Shown piece after piece: positions 28,225-37,756 of a stretch of DNA of 64,000 nt (the first letter of the stretch is position 1; each line of letters begins with the position of its first letter). The stretch covers positions 1 to 64,000 of the forward strand of contig JAGUYG010000031.1 of the NCBI GenBank assembly GCA_020061465.1, in the 5' to 3' direction. A program made the position numbers and the translations under genes. The DNA is from Ignavibacteriales bacterium (lineage in GTDB: Bacteria; Bacteroidota; Ignavibacteria; Ignavibacteriales; Ignavibacteriaceae). The notes under the pieces were generated by a model, which searched no databases, was not told the DNA's origin, and saw only the letters and a list, made by a program, of their open reading frames with translations.

Positions 28225-28287
28225 AGAGATGACATCTTTTGTTCGCTATTCCGTTACGAAAGATGTCATCTCTTTCCGGGTAGCGAA
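28225..28287. repeat. Large hairpin repeat with alternative pairing
   Basis: The gene-free stretch 28167-28473 contains AGAGATGACATCTTT (28225-28239) paired perfectly with AAAGATGTCATCTCT (28259-28273). TTCGCTA in the loop (28242-28248) can pair with TAGCGAA just outside (28281-28287). A shorter relative (ATGACATCTCT...GTGTCATCTTTT) lies at 40161-40195, so a dispersed repeat family is likely. The rest of the gap shows nothing notable. Confidence 0.6.
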
Positions 28288-28473
28288 AAGAAAATAATTT
28301 TCAGAAACGGTCAAAATTAAATTGTGAGTTAGTTGAAGGCGAAATTACACCCGGAAGATTTTTTAAACATGTTTTAATTAAAACACTATCGGATGTTTTA
28401 TAATTTTTCTGTACGTCAAGCTAAAATGGTATATTTAACCACCCATTTTAAATTTTAAAAGCAGGATTAGAAT

Positions 28474-28788
28474 ATGTTATCCCGCAAACTAATTTCTGAA
28501 ATAACAAACAGGCTCACATCAAAATTTGATATTGAGAAGATCATTCTTTTTGGCTCACAGGCAAGAGGAACCGCAAATATAAGAAGCGATGTAGATTTAC
28601 TTATTATAACTCCAAATATCAAGAACAGGCTGAAATTAATCGATAAGATTGACGCATCGCTTGAAGGATTAAAATTAGCAAGAGATATAATAGTATTAAG
28701 TGAGGAAGAATTTGATTCAGATAAAAATATACCGGGCACCATAGCACGATACGCATTTAAAGAAGGAAAAATCTTGTATGCAAAGTGA
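28474..28788 (+). CDS. MNT-type nucleotidyltransferase (antitoxin-like)
   Basis: Small nucleotidyltransferase of the minimal (MNT) class, 104 residues. The catalytic signature is complete: GSQARGTANIRSDVD, i.e. GS-x10-D-x-D, so activity is plausible. In MntA/HepT systems such a protein AMPylates the HEPN partner and neutralises it. The next gene is a HEPN protein overlapping by 11 bp, the standard arrangement (order MNT then HEPN). Confidence 0.9.
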   Translation: MLSRKLISEITNRLTSKFDIEKIILFGSQARGTANIRSDVDLLIITPNIKNRLKLIDKIDASLEGLKLARDIIVLSEEEFDSDKNIPGTIARYAFKEGKILYAK

Positions 28789-29197
28789 TAAAAAAAATGT
28801 TGAAAAGAAGGTCTTAAGATGGGTGGAATATGCCGAAGAAGATCTTAGGATGGCTGAGGTTGCATCCTCTCTTACAAGCAATATACCTTATAGAATTATA
28901 ACTTTTCATTCGCAGCAATGTGCAGAAAAATATCTTAAAGCATTTCTTGTTTTTCACTCGATAGACTTTCCGCATACTCATAATATTTCTACTCTTATCG
29001 AGCTTTGCTCTCCCATTATAGATCTTAACAATGAACTTAAAATGGCAAAAGAGCTAAGTAAATATGCGGTGGCTGCTAGATATCCCTATGCATATATTAA
29101 AATTAGTAAGAGTGAAGCTTTGAGAACTATCCGGGCGGCAATTAAAGTTAAGATAATCATCACAGATTTGTTACGAAAAGAAGGAATGAATTTATAA
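28778..29197 (+). CDS. HEPN-domain protein (HepT-like)
   Basis: A 139-residue all-helical HEPN protein, paired with the MNT gene it overlaps. The core helix ITFHSQQCAEKYLKAFLVFHSIDFPHTHNI is typical of the family. The RNase signature of HEPN toxins, R-x4-6-H, is not clearly present: the C-terminal helix reads ARYPYAYIKIS, with Tyr/Ile where His is expected. So it may be an inactive or substrate-binding HEPN rather than an RNase toxin. Role as toxin-antitoxin is therefore uncertain. Confidence 0.86.
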   Translation: MQSDKKNVEKKVLRWVEYAEEDLRMAEVASSLTSNIPYRIITFHSQQCAEKYLKAFLVFHSIDFPHTHNISTLIELCSPIIDLNNELKMAKELSKYAVAARYPYAYIKISKSEALRTIRAAIKVKIIITDLLRKEGMNL

Positions 29198-29299
29198 CCT
29201 ACTGCATTCGATTTGCAAAATAATCAGTATAAATAGCATTGGAGCATTATTTAATTTTTTTAACAGTTTAAAGAATTTATTCTTAGAATTTAAAAGGGA

Positions 29300-31543
29300 G
29301 TGACTAAACAAATTTTGACTAAACATGAACCCACAGTCAATTTGCAATCAGCTATCGAGCATGGCTTAAACGAAGAAGAGTACGGACGAATCAAAAAAAT
29401 CTTAGGAAGAACACCTACGTTTACTGAACTCGGCATTTTCAGTGTAATGTGGAGCGAGCATTGCAGCTATAAGAATTCTATTGCCCTGCTAAAAACCTTA
29501 CCCCGAACAGGCAGCCGGTTATTAGTGGGCGCAGGAGAAGAAAATGCCGGATTAGTCGATATCGGAGATGACCTAGCTGTTGCCTTCAAAATCGAAAGTC
29601 ATAATCATCCGTCGGCGGTAGAGCCATACCAGGGTGCGGCAACCGGTGTTGGCGGAATTATGCGTGATATTTTTACGATGGGTGCAAGACCTATCGCGTC
29701 ATTAAATTCACTTCGTTTCGGATCTTTGGAAGACCCGCGAACCCGATATTTATTTGACGGAGTTGTAAGAGGAATTGGTGACTATGGTAATAGTTTTGGT
29801 GTTCCTACAGTTGCCGGTGAAGTTTATTTTGATGAATCATATCAGGATAACCCTTTAGTGAATGCAATGGCAGTCGGTTTGGTTAAAAAAGATCGATTCA
29901 TAAGCGCAACAGCAAAAGGAAAGGGCAATCCGGTGATGATTGTCGGTTCATCTACCGGGCGCGACGGCATTCACGGGGCTACCTTTGCTTCCGAAGAAAT
30001 ATCTGAAAAATCGGAATCCAAAAGACCATCTGTTCAAGTAGGTGATCCTTTCACTGAAAAGCTGCTGCTTGAAGCTTCTCTCGAAATAATCAGAAACGAC
30101 TGGCTGATAGGTATTCAGGATATGGGTGCTGCTGGCATCTCCTGTTCAACAAGTGAAATGTGCGCAAAAGGAAAATCCGGAATGAAAATAAATCTTGATA
30201 AAGTACCTCTGCGCGAAAAAGGAATGACGGCTTATGAGATAATGCTCTCGGAAAGCCAGGAAAGAATGCTTTGTGTTGTTAAAAAAGGATTTGAAGATCA
30301 GGTAAAAAAAATATTTGAAAAGTGGGATTTGAACTGCGAAATAATCGGTGAAGTAACCGATGACGGAATTCTTCATATAAGTTATGAGGATGAGTTAAAG
30401 GCAAAGATCCCGGCATTCGAATTAGTATTGGGTGGAGGGGCTCCCGTATACTATCGAGAATTCAAAAGACCAAACTACATGGATAAATTTAGAAAGTTCA
30501 ATTTTGCCGAACTTCCGGAACCTGGTAACATTCAAGAAGCATTTCTAAAAGTTTTTTCATCTCCTAACATTGTGTCGAAAAAATGGGTATATGAACAGTA
30601 TGATTCAATGGTGCGAACAAATACTGTAGTTGGTCCGGGATGCGATTCAGCAGTAATTTATATTAAAGACACCAATAAAGCATTAGCCGTTAAAACCGAT
30701 TGCAACTCGCGTTACGTTTATCTAAACCCAAAGGAAGGAGCAAAAATTGCCGTTGCCGAATCTGCACGAAATATTGTTTGCTCGGGAGGTATACCGCTTG
30801 CAATAACTAACTGTTTGAATTTTGGTAATCCGTATAAACCGGAAATTTATTGGCAGTTTAAAGAAGCCATTGAAGGAATGGGGGAAGCATGCAGGTTTTT
30901 CGATACACCCGTCACCGGAGGCAATGTAAGTTTTTATAATGAATCTCCGAACACAGCAGTTTATCCGACTCCAACTATAGGGATGGTTGGGCTTATTGAA
31001 GACCTCAAACACATTACCACTTCGTTCTTCAAAAACAACGGCAATTTAATTTATATTTTAGGAGAAAATTTTGAGGAAATGGGCGGAAGCGAATATCTCA
31101 AAATTATTCATAAAAAAGTTGCAGGAGACTCACCTAAAATTAATTTAAAGAAAGAAAAACTTCTGCACGATTCACTTCTTGAATCAATCGGAAAAGGTTT
31201 GATTAACTCGGCACACGATATCTCGGAAGGCGGTATTGTTTGTGCATTAAGTGAATGCTGTGTAATGAACGAAGAACAATTTATTGGTGCTGAAGTTAAT
31301 ATCTCAGTTAAAACAAGGAATGATTTTACTTATTTTTCAGAAAGTCAATCAAGGGTAATCGTATCTATCAATCCGAATAACAGAGAAGAATTTGAAAAAC
31401 TTCTTAAAACAAAGAAACAACCCTTTACATTAATCGGAAAAACAGGCGGGAATATTTTAAAACTAAATGATGATATCAGTCTACATGTTGATACGCTCGG
31501 TGACATATATTTCAATACAATTTCCAGAATTATGAATGTTTAA
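29300..31543 (+). CDS. purL: Phosphoribosylformylglycinamidine synthase subunit PurL
   Basis: Small-type PurL of de novo purine biosynthesis, 747 residues, which with PurQ and PurS makes FGAM from FGAR, glutamine and ATP. The conserved [32 protein letters not shown] (ATP site) and [13 protein letters not shown], plus a second half with [18 protein letters not shown] and [11 protein letters not shown], show the internal duplication of AIRS-like domains. The start is a GTG at 29300 next to AAAAGGGA; an in-frame TTG at 29315 is possible. Its end overlaps the next gene by eight bases. Confidence 0.95.
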   Translation: MTKQILTKHEPTVNLQSAIEHGLNEEEYGRIKKILGRTPTFTELGIFSVMWSEHCSYKNSIALLKTLPRTGSRLLVGAGEENAGLVDIGDDLAVAFKIESHNHPSAVEPYQGAATGVGGIMRDIFTMGARPIASLNSLRFGSLEDPRTRYLFDGVVRGIGDYGNSFGVPTVAGEVYFDESYQDNPLVNAMAVGLVKKDRFISATAKGKGNPVMIVGSSTGRDGIHGATFASEEISEKSESKRPSVQVGDPFTEKLLLEASLEIIRNDWLIGIQDMGAAGISCSTSEMCAKGKSGMKINLDKVPLREKGMTAYEIMLSESQERMLCVVKKGFEDQVKKIFEKWDLNCEIIGEVTDDGILHISYEDELKAKIPAFELVLGGGAPVYYREFKRPNYMDKFRKFNFAELPEPGNIQEAFLKVFSSPNIVSKKWVYEQYDSMVRTNTVVGPGCDSAVIYIKDTNKALAVKTDCNSRYVYLNPKEGAKIAVAESARNIVCSGGIPLAITNCLNFGNPYKPEIYWQFKEAIEGMGEACRFFDTPVTGGNVSFYNESPNTAVYPTPTIGMVGLIEDLKHITTSFFKNNGNLIYILGENFEEMGGSEYLKIIHKKVAGDSPKINLKKEKLLHDSLLESIGKGLINSAHDISEGGIVCALSECCVMNEEQFIGAEVNISVKTRNDFTYFSESQSRVIVSINPNNREEFEKLLKTKKQPFTLIGKTGGNILKLNDDISLHVDTLGDIYFNTISRIMNV

Positions 31544-32519
31544 GAAACTGAAGAATAAAATTAAGGATAGCAAAATATTTGTTTTTTACAGAAAGCTGCG
31601 GTACATCCTAAAAATCTCCCCAATCCTCTCAAAAATCGTCACTGCATTTAAGCATTATATTGGAGGCTTATACAATCGGATAGACGAGCATCATGTTTTC
31701 CTTCTTGCGGGCGGTTTAGCATTTTCACTTTTTGTATGCATAGTTCCGTTTATGCTGATAATCTTCTCCGTACTTGGTAACATACTCGATTCTGAATCCA
31801 TGCAGTTACAGCTAAATACCTTAATCGATACTATGATACCATATTATAAATATGCCGAGTATGTAAAGAAAATTATTTTTACACGTGTTAACGAGGTGGT
31901 CCAGTACAAAAATATTGCCGGTATCCTCGGCGGTTTTGGTCTATTGTTTGCGGCAAGCGGTTTATTCAGCAGTATGAGAACTATTTTAAGCAAGGTTTAC
32001 AGCGTTGAGATAGAATCGAATGTTATACTAAGCAAGCTGAAAGATTTTGCTTTTGTTTTAATTGTTGTTGTTATCTTTTTCTTAACAACGTTTTTAATGC
32101 CTATACTTGATCTGCTTCGTCAGTTGGGGAATCAATTCGAAGCATTGGAGTTTTTTCAAGCAGGCGTATTTCAACATTTCTTTTTTTCACTAATTTCAAT
32201 TACCCTCATATTCATCATATTCACGTTGTTATATTTTACCATTCCGGTAAAAAAGATCGGCGGTAAAACTATCCTATTCAGCGCAATGTGGGCTGCCATA
32301 CTTTGGGAAGCGGCAAAACAGGCATTTGGGTACTATATTTACAATTTCGGTACTTTAGGGAGAATTTACGGTACTTATGCATTAATCGTAGTAGTAGCAT
32401 TTTGGATTTATTATACAGCGGTTGTATTCATAATAGGCGCAGAGATGGGACGATTATATTACGAACGAAAGTTTGAAAGGCAAAGTGCTTCCAAAAAGCA
32501 ATTGGACTTTTTCCTTTAA
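31536..32519 (+). CDS. YihY/BrkB-family membrane protein
   Basis: Inner-membrane protein, 327 residues, of the YihY/virulence factor BrkB family (once mis-named RNase BN). Six helices are visible, with the signatures [21 protein letters not shown] near the start and [34 protein letters not shown] at the end, both diagnostic. Function is not established; transport or envelope roles have been proposed. Starts inside purL by eight bases, so it is translationally linked to it, although no metabolic link is known. Confidence 0.9.
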   Translation: MFKKLKNKIKDSKIFVFYRKLRYILKISPILSKIVTAFKHYIGGLYNRIDEHHVFLLAGGLAFSLFVCIVPFMLIIFSVLGNILDSESMQLQLNTLIDTMIPYYKYAEYVKKIIFTRVNEVVQYKNIAGILGGFGLLFAASGLFSSMRTILSKVYSVEIESNVILSKLKDFAFVLIVVVIFFLTTFLMPILDLLRQLGNQFEALEFFQAGVFQHFFFSLISITLIFIIFTLLYFTIPVKKIGGKTILFSAMWAAILWEAAKQAFGYYIYNFGTLGRIYGTYALIVVVAFWIYYTAVVFIIGAEMGRLYYERKFERQSASKKQLDFFL

Positions 32520-32521
32520 AA

Positions 32522-32542
32522 TTTATTTCACTTCGAAATAAA
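32522..32542. terminator. Small hairpin between convergent genes
   Basis: TTTATTTC (32522-32529) pairs with GAAATAAA (32535-32542), loop ACTTC. On the minus strand it is followed by an A/T-rich stretch containing TTTT, so it might end the minus-strand transcript; weak. Confidence 0.35.
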
Positions 32543-32546
32543 GCTC

Positions 32547-33677
32547 TCAGAAAAGATTATACTGCAATCCTACTCTTGTCGTCAACACTCTTGGATCGTT
32601 TCCTTGCTTAATGAATCCGGCACTTACTGTTAAATAAACGTTATTTTCGATGTAATACCAGAACGACGCGTTCAAGTTATGATGTATAATCTCATTTTGT
32701 GAGGTAGGTTTGGTAACACCTAACCTATAACCGGAAACGAGATTGATTCTATTACTCAATTCATATATGAAATCTAATCCCGCTCTAACTGTGTATTTTT
32801 TAAAGAAAGCTGTATCTAATGGAGTAAACGCTTCGGCGATGGTATTAATTTGAGTTTGCCAGCTAATCGGGAATGAAAATCTACCTAATAGGTTAAGATT
32901 TGGATTGCCGGCAGGCGATTTATCGAGTGTAGTCAAAGGAAATAAAATTCCGGTCGAAAGATCCCAACCGTAATATCTTTGATTCACTCTTTCATTTATA
33001 GCAAACAGTACTTGCCGCATCCGTAGAATTCCTATCGATCCTACATGGTCACCTTCAAGCAAACCGGATTTAGCTATCTCTTCTTCAATATCATCGAACC
33101 AAAAAGTTTCGTAAGTATCACCGTAAATATCTTTATATTCGCTTTCTCGTTCTATGATGTTTGCAATAGTAATCATCACATCTTTCGGGAGATAATCTTT
33201 TATTACTTCATCGCGCAACAGATGACTTTCTATTCTCACCGCTTTGGCAAGTGCAGTAGCATTTATATAACGTCCGAACCCAAAACCAACCGTCAAGTCG
33301 GAAGCAATTTGTTTATAAAAATTTGCATGCTCTGCGTTGATGCGCGCAAGTGCAAACCAATCACGTTCATCCCAAATATATTTTCTGAAGCTTGCATCTA
33401 AAATTATGTCGTGTGTGTATTTATTAAAGTTCTTCCCGCCCGATGCATCTATATTGATAAACCAAGCCATCGGAAGAGAGGAGTAAAAATTTCGAAAAGT
33501 TATTGTACCGTTTGCAATATTGAATTTAACACTGTCCCCGGTCTGCGACCAATTCCATGAACCGTCAAATCTTAATGTTTTTGCCTGGCTTATTGGCACG
33601 TTATAATCTGAAACATTCACATTTTGAGCGCATAACTGAAATGATACAATATACAGAATAAGGATTAGCTTTTTCAT
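32547..33677 (-). CDS. Outer-membrane beta-barrel protein, unknown function
   Basis: A 376-residue exported protein that I do not recognise. The N-terminal signal peptide is MKKLILILYIVSFQLCAQN, supported by the ribosome site GAAAGGAAAAAG just before this ATG; the longer ORF start at 33728 lies upstream of it. The remainder alternates polar and aromatic residues (for example WYYIENNVYLTVSAGFI) and ends RVGLQYNLF, with a terminal Phe, the signature of an outer-membrane barrel. Single gene, convergent with 31536-32519. Confidence 0.75.
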   Translation of the reverse strand: MKKLILILYIVSFQLCAQNVNVSDYNVPISQAKTLRFDGSWNWSQTGDSVKFNIANGTITFRNFYSSLPMAWFINIDASGGKNFNKYTHDIILDASFRKYIWDERDWFALARINAEHANFYKQIASDLTVGFGFGRYINATALAKAVRIESHLLRDEVIKDYLPKDVMITIANIIERESEYKDIYGDTYETFWFDDIEEEIAKSGLLEGDHVGSIGILRMRQVLFAINERVNQRYYGWDLSTGILFPLTTLDKSPAGNPNLNLLGRFSFPISWQTQINTIAEAFTPLDTAFFKKYTVRAGLDFIYELSNRINLVSGYRLGVTKPTSQNEIIHHNLNASFWYYIENNVYLTVSAGFIKQGNDPRVLTTRVGLQYNLF

Positions 33678-33859
33678 CTTTTTCCTTTCAGATGCTGAGT
33701 CAGAAAAAAATAATTTTCTAACAGTCAAAATACAAATCTTTGCTGCTAAATAAATAAGACATTTTACTCCAGTAGGAATTAAGAGGAAATCAGGCTTAAA
33801 AATTTTGCAGTAAATTATAGAAAAATTTTCTTGATTTTTTGAAAAATAAGTGGTATTTT

Positions 33860-33885
33860 ATAATCAGATAAAATAATCTGATTAT
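33860..33885. promoter_or_regulatory. Rrf2 operator at its own start codon
   Basis: Perfect inverted repeat with 10-base arms ATAATCAGAT (33860-33869) and ATCTGATTAT (33876-33885), 6-base spacer. The 3' arm overlaps the ATG of the Rrf2 gene (33884). The position would block transcription or start of translation, as in autorepression. A near-copy with the same spacing sits at 34329-34354. Confidence 0.72.
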
Positions 33886-34315
33886 GACAGTCATATTTTC
33901 AAAAAAATGTGAGTACGGCTTGCAAGCAATGCTGTATTTAGCTGCTGAGAACCATGGTGAAGTGGTGTCCGCGGAAGCAATTGCAAAAAAGCTAAATATA
34001 CCAAAGGAGTTTGTCTCAAAGATTCTGCAAAGTCTCACCGAAAGCGGAATGGTCTATTCAAAAAAAGGGAAGTCAGGTGGCTTTGCATTAGCTAAAGATC
34101 CGAATAAAATTTATTTAATCGATATTGTTGCAGCAATTGACGGATTGAGCATATTTAATAATTGCGTACTTGGCTTTCCTGAATGTTCACCCGAACATCC
34201 ATGCCCGGTTCACGACAAGTGGGGCGAATTAAGAACGAAAGCTTATGAAATGTTAACATCACAAAATCTGGCTGATCTTAAGGAAAAAGCATTATTAAAA
34301 ATTAATGCTTTGTAA
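33884..34315 (+). CDS. Rrf2-family Fe-S repressor (NsrR/IscR-like)
   Basis: Transcriptional regulator of 143 residues. The winged-helix domain is N-terminal (about 1-70, with SAEAIAKKLNIPKEFVSKILQSL as recognition region and GKSGGFALAK as wing). Three cysteines at 94, 101 and 107 (C-x6-C-x5-C), just before DKW, match the Fe-S cluster-binding site of NsrR and IscR. It sits ahead of a nitrogen-oxide region with RIC and nitrite reductase genes, so an NO- or Fe-S-sensing role is likely. It overlaps its own operator and so should autoregulate. Confidence 0.88.
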   Translation: MTVIFSKKCEYGLQAMLYLAAENHGEVVSAEAIAKKLNIPKEFVSKILQSLTESGMVYSKKGKSGGFALAKDPNKIYLIDIVAAIDGLSIFNNCVLGFPECSPEHPCPVHDKWGELRTKAYEMLTSQNLADLKEKALLKINAL

Positions 34316-34328
34316 ATTTTTTTATATA

Positions 34329-34354
34329 TAAATCAGATAAATATATCCGATTAT
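34329..34354. promoter_or_regulatory. Second Rrf2 operator, at the start of 34353
   Basis: Arms TAAATCAGAT (34329-34338) and ATCCGATTAT (34345-34354), 6-base spacer: same core, length and offset relative to the ATG (34353) as the operator at 33860-33885, three base differences over both arms. It lies between the Rrf2 gene and the ferredoxin-like gene and probably places that gene under the same repressor. Confidence 0.68.
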
Positions 34355-35498
34355 GAGTTTAAATAAAAAAATAATTAAAAACACTGAGAGACCGATTCAA
34401 AAATATAGGTTAATTATTCAAACCGTATTTGCTTTGTTATGTATTTGGATTGGAGTAGAGTTCTATCTATTCGTGCAATATTTAGAAAGCGGAGGTATCG
34501 CATCTTTTTATGAAAGACCCCCCGGTGTTGACGGCTTCTTACCGATTAGTTCAATGATGAGTTTTTATTTGTTCTTAACTACAGGCGAAATACATCCGGC
34601 TCATCCGGCGGGAATGTTTATATTTTTTTCTATAGTAATGATGTCTTTGGTTTTCGGCAAATCGTTTTGCAGTTGGTTATGTCCGGTAGGATTTTTATCG
34701 GAGCTGATCGGTGATTTTGGAGAGAAAATTTTTAAGCGAAAGCTTGTGTTACCAAAATTTCTTGACTATCCACTGCGAAGCTTAAAGTATTTAATGTTAG
34801 GGTTTTTATTTTATGCAGTTTTTTTTCTTATGACCGATATGGCAATTAGAGCGTTTCTAGACAGTCCGTACAATTCAGTTGCCGATATAAAGATGTATTA
34901 CTTTTTTGCGGACATATCACGTTTCTCGTTAATTGTTATCGCTGCTCTTTTTGTCTTATCAATTTTTATAAGAAATTTTTGGTGCCGTTTCTTATGCCCT
35001 TATGGAGCGCTGCTCGGAATTTTTTCGATTCTGAGCCCGAATAAAATTAAAAGAAATCAGGCTAACTGTATTGATTGCGGTTTATGTTATAAAGCTTGTC
35101 CTTCAGCAATCAAAGTAGATAAAGTAAAAACTGTTATCTCCGACGAATGTACCTCATGTTTAAATTGTATTGATGCTTGTCCTGTGGCAGATACACTTTA
35201 TATGCAAACGCTCGTTCCTAAAAAGAAATTAAACAAGAAGGCGATTGCCGTTGGTGTCGTTGGAATCTTTATGGCAATAACTGCCGCCGGAATGCTTAGT
35301 GATAATTGGCAGAACAACATTTCGGGAGAGGAGTATCTTCATCATTACAAATTGATGAACAGTTACGGACATCCCACAGGTACACAATCTGTTAAAAAAT
35401 TTAATGAGCAGTCTATTCAAAAAAATAACCGGACTGAAAACCAAAAGGACGGATTTTACAATCGGGCGGAAACGAAAGGAGAAGTGAACAAAGATTAA
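34353..35498 (+). CDS. NapH/NosR/CcoG-like membrane 4Fe-4S protein
   Basis: A 381-residue membrane protein with about five to six hydrophobic helices. Two CxxxCP motifs face the membrane (SFCSWLCPVGF and FWCRFLCPYGA), as in NapH, NosR and RdxA/CcoG; then two cytosolic ferredoxin motifs CIDCGLCYKACP and CTSCLNCIDACP. A final helix and a polar tail (to residue 381) follow. It likely passes electrons across the membrane toward a nitrogen-oxide enzyme. The predicted Rrf2 operator overlaps its ATG. Another member of the family, a genuine NapH-type protein, is at 52527-53420. Confidence 0.85.
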   Translation: MSLNKKIIKNTERPIQKYRLIIQTVFALLCIWIGVEFYLFVQYLESGGIASFYERPPGVDGFLPISSMMSFYLFLTTGEIHPAHPAGMFIFFSIVMMSLVFGKSFCSWLCPVGFLSELIGDFGEKIFKRKLVLPKFLDYPLRSLKYLMLGFLFYAVFFLMTDMAIRAFLDSPYNSVADIKMYYFFADISRFSLIVIAALFVLSIFIRNFWCRFLCPYGALLGIFSILSPNKIKRNQANCIDCGLCYKACPSAIKVDKVKTVISDECTSCLNCIDACPVADTLYMQTLVPKKKLNKKAIAVGVVGIFMAITAAGMLSDNWQNNISGEEYLHHYKLMNSYGHPTGTQSVKKFNEQSIQKNNRTENQKDGFYNRAETKGEVNKD

Positions 35499-35681
35499 AG
35501 AAGATGTGAGCAGATTTATAATTGAATCGAATTTTCACTTTAGATATTCAGTAGCGAAGTAACAATTAAATTTATAAGAATTCAAGCGGTCAAAATTTTC
35601 GAAATTAATATTCATAACGGCTCAAGAAGAAATTATGAAGATGAAAGCCGGATTTATTAAATATATAAAGGAAGGAAAAAG

Positions 35682-36281
35682 ATGAAGAAGTTAAATAATT
35701 TTTTCGCACAGACAATGGTAATTCTCGTGATGCTTGTTTTTAGTGCATTATTTAGTCCTGTTGATGCTCATTGCGACGGTATCAACGGTCCAGTTGTTAA
35801 AGCTGCAATTAAAGCACTTGAAACACAAAACGTTGATCAAGTTTTAATTTGGGTAAAGAAGGAACATGAGCCTGAAATAATAAGCACCTTTAAAAACACT
35901 TTGGAAGTACGAAAGCTGAATGAACAGGCGAAACAGCTTGCAGATAAACATTTTTTCGAAACTGTTGTAAGGCTGCATCGTAAAGGCGAGAATGCATCTT
36001 ATGACGGATTGAAATATGAAGACACTGTCGATCCGATGATTAAACTTGCCGACCACGCCATCGAAGAAAAAGATGCTTCGCATTTAATCCATCATCTTTC
36101 CGATGCTGTGAAAGAAAGGCTTCAGCAATACTTCGATGATGTAGTAAAGTCGAGCGGCTTTGAATCAAACCTGATTGAAAATGGAAGAGAATATGTTGAG
36201 AGATACATTAAATTCATACACGCGGTAGAAAAAATAAGTATGATTTTTTCTGATGAAGACCATCACGAGCATGAGCATTAA
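35682..36281 (+). CDS. Periplasmic DUF6448-like protein
   Basis: A 199-residue exported protein with a signal peptide ending about VDA before HCDGINGPVV. It resembles DUF6448-family proteins: HCDG near the mature N-terminus, a helical body, and a C-terminal EDHHEHEH tail suited to metal binding. Function unknown. Its neighbours, an NapH-like protein upstream and the RIC/hemerythrin genes downstream, suggest a part in the nitrosative or metal stress response. An AAGGAAGGAAAAAG ribosome site supports the start. Confidence 0.72.
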   Translation: MKKLNNFFAQTMVILVMLVFSALFSPVDAHCDGINGPVVKAAIKALETQNVDQVLIWVKKEHEPEIISTFKNTLEVRKLNEQAKQLADKHFFETVVRLHRKGENASYDGLKYEDTVDPMIKLADHAIEEKDASHLIHHLSDAVKERLQQYFDDVVKSSGFESNLIENGREYVERYIKFIHAVEKISMIFSDEDHHEHEH

Positions 36282-36390
36282 TCGATTACGGTTTACTGTT
36301 TATCGAAATGAAGATTTGACATCTCTTCTGCTGAAATCTTCGTCATTCAAGAAATTCAACGATTTAAAATAAATTTAAAGGAGTATCATT

Positions 36391-37143
36391 ATGGATAAAA
36401 TTGGAAATACATCTTTGCTAGGTGAAAATTTTCTGAATAAAGCTATATCGGATATAGTTAAAGAAAATTTTAAAACCGCGGCAGTATTTGAAAAATACCA
36501 TCTTGATTTTTGCTGCAGAGGAAACAAACCGTTAAATGAGGCATGCAGCGAAAAAGGTTTAGATGCGGCAATGGTTGCTGATGAATTGACTAATCTGAAA
36601 AATGGCTCTCACAGTGCTGACAATAAATGCTCTGAGTGGGAGTTGGATTTCCTGGTGGATTATATCGTAAACAACCATCATCATTATGTTAAGCAAATGA
36701 TTCCGGTCATCTCGACTCATACAAATAAAATAGCAAGAGTGCACGGTGAAAATCACCCGGAAACAATTGAGATCGCTAAAAAATTTTCAGTCGTCTATAA
36801 GGAATTAAAGCAGCACATGATGAAAGAAGAAGAAATATTATTTCCCTTTATTAAGCAGCTTGTAAAATTTAAAGAGCGAAAAACTGCAGCCGAAGCCCCA
36901 TATTTTGGCAGTGTAAAAAATCCAATCAAAATGATGGAGCTTGAACACCAGGCGGCAGGCGATGAATTCTTTGAGATAAGGGAATTAACTAACAACTACA
37001 CTCCGCCGGGAGATGCCTGCAATACATATAGGATTTGCTATAAGGAGTTAAAGGAATTTGAAGAAGACCTTCATAAGCATATTTACCTTGAAAACAATAT
37101 CTTATTTCCTAAATCAATTGAATTAGAAAAACAGATGCTTTAA
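36391..37143 (+). CDS. ric: RIC: di-iron iron-sulfur cluster repair protein (ScdA/YtfE)
   Basis: Repair of Iron Centres protein, 250 residues, acting on Fe-S clusters damaged by NO or oxidants. The ScdA N-terminal motif DFCCRGNKPL (Cys41, Cys42) is followed by the hemerythrin-like domain with His/Glu ligands spread over HHHYVKQMIP, HMMKEEEILFPF, LEHQAAGDEFF and HIYLENNILFP. Full length for the family. Preceded by a good AAAGGAG site. It adjoins another hemerythrin-like gene and the nrfHA genes, the expected setting for NO protection. Confidence 0.93.
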   Translation: MDKIGNTSLLGENFLNKAISDIVKENFKTAAVFEKYHLDFCCRGNKPLNEACSEKGLDAAMVADELTNLKNGSHSADNKCSEWELDFLVDYIVNNHHHYVKQMIPVISTHTNKIARVHGENHPETIEIAKKFSVVYKELKQHMMKEEEILFPFIKQLVKFKERKTAAEAPYFGSVKNPIKMMELEHQAAGDEFFEIRELTNNYTPPGDACNTYRICYKELKEFEEDLHKHIYLENNILFPKSIELEKQML

Positions 37144-37194
37144 CTTTTAATCCGGCTTCGACAGAATTATTCAAATTAAAGTTTTATCCAAAAT

Positions 37195-37641
37195 ATGAAG
37201 AGACACGAAAGCCTTTACAAATTGTCGCACGAGCATCACAGGGGATTACTGTTAGCGCAGTTAATTAAAAAGAATGCACCTCGTTATAGGGGACTTCCGA
37301 ATACTTTGAAGGGGAAAGTAGAATATACAATCAACTTTTATAAGAATGATTTAATAAAACATTTCCGTGCGGAAGAGAAAATTTTATTTCAGGCAGTGCA
37401 AGCGAAAAATCAAGAAATTGACTCTCTTTTCGAAGAAATATTCAACGAGCATAATCTAATTAGAGATCTTGTCTTATCTCTTAACGAAGGCAGCAATCAC
37501 AAAGATACCTTAGATAAATTAGGTAATCTGCTTACAAAGCATATCAGAAAAGAAGAAAGGCTTTTGTTCCCGATGATTGAGGAAGCACTTACCGGTGCTG
37601 AATTGAAAAAATTAAAGCAGCTTCTTACTGAGGCAGAGTAA
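37195..37641 (+). CDS. Hemerythrin-like domain protein
   Basis: A 148-residue four-helix hemerythrin HHE cation-binding protein. Ligand-type motifs: LSHEHHRGLL at the start, HFRAEEKILF in the middle, and HNLIRDLV with HIRKEERLLFPMIEE at the end, the His/Glu pattern for a di-iron site. Family members bind oxygen or iron; together with RIC 51 bp upstream, a role in NO or iron handling is likely, but this is inference. No clear Shine-Dalgarno is visible before the ATG. Confidence 0.87.
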   Translation: MKRHESLYKLSHEHHRGLLLAQLIKKNAPRYRGLPNTLKGKVEYTINFYKNDLIKHFRAEEKILFQAVQAKNQEIDSLFEEIFNEHNLIRDLVLSLNEGSNHKDTLDKLGNLLTKHIRKEERLLFPMIEEALTGAELKKLKQLLTEAE

Positions 37642-37728
37642 ATAGTGAATAACCCATGATACGCAGAATTCAGAAAAAATTAGTTTAAGTCTGTTTCCTG
37701 GCTATGAGAGGTGTCATGTTATATGGTT

Positions 37729-37756
37729 GTAAAGACGGGGCATGCCCCGTCTCTAC
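37729..37756. repeat. Palindromic intergenic repeat
   Basis: Centre is the perfect 20-bp palindrome AGACGGGGCATGCCCCGTCT (37733-37752), extended outward by GTA/TAC across one mismatch. It is of the GTAGAGACG...CGTCTCTAC type scattered in many genomes. The rest of the gap 37642-37925 has only a 10-bp palindrome ATCAATTGAT at 37828-37837. Confidence 0.6.
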
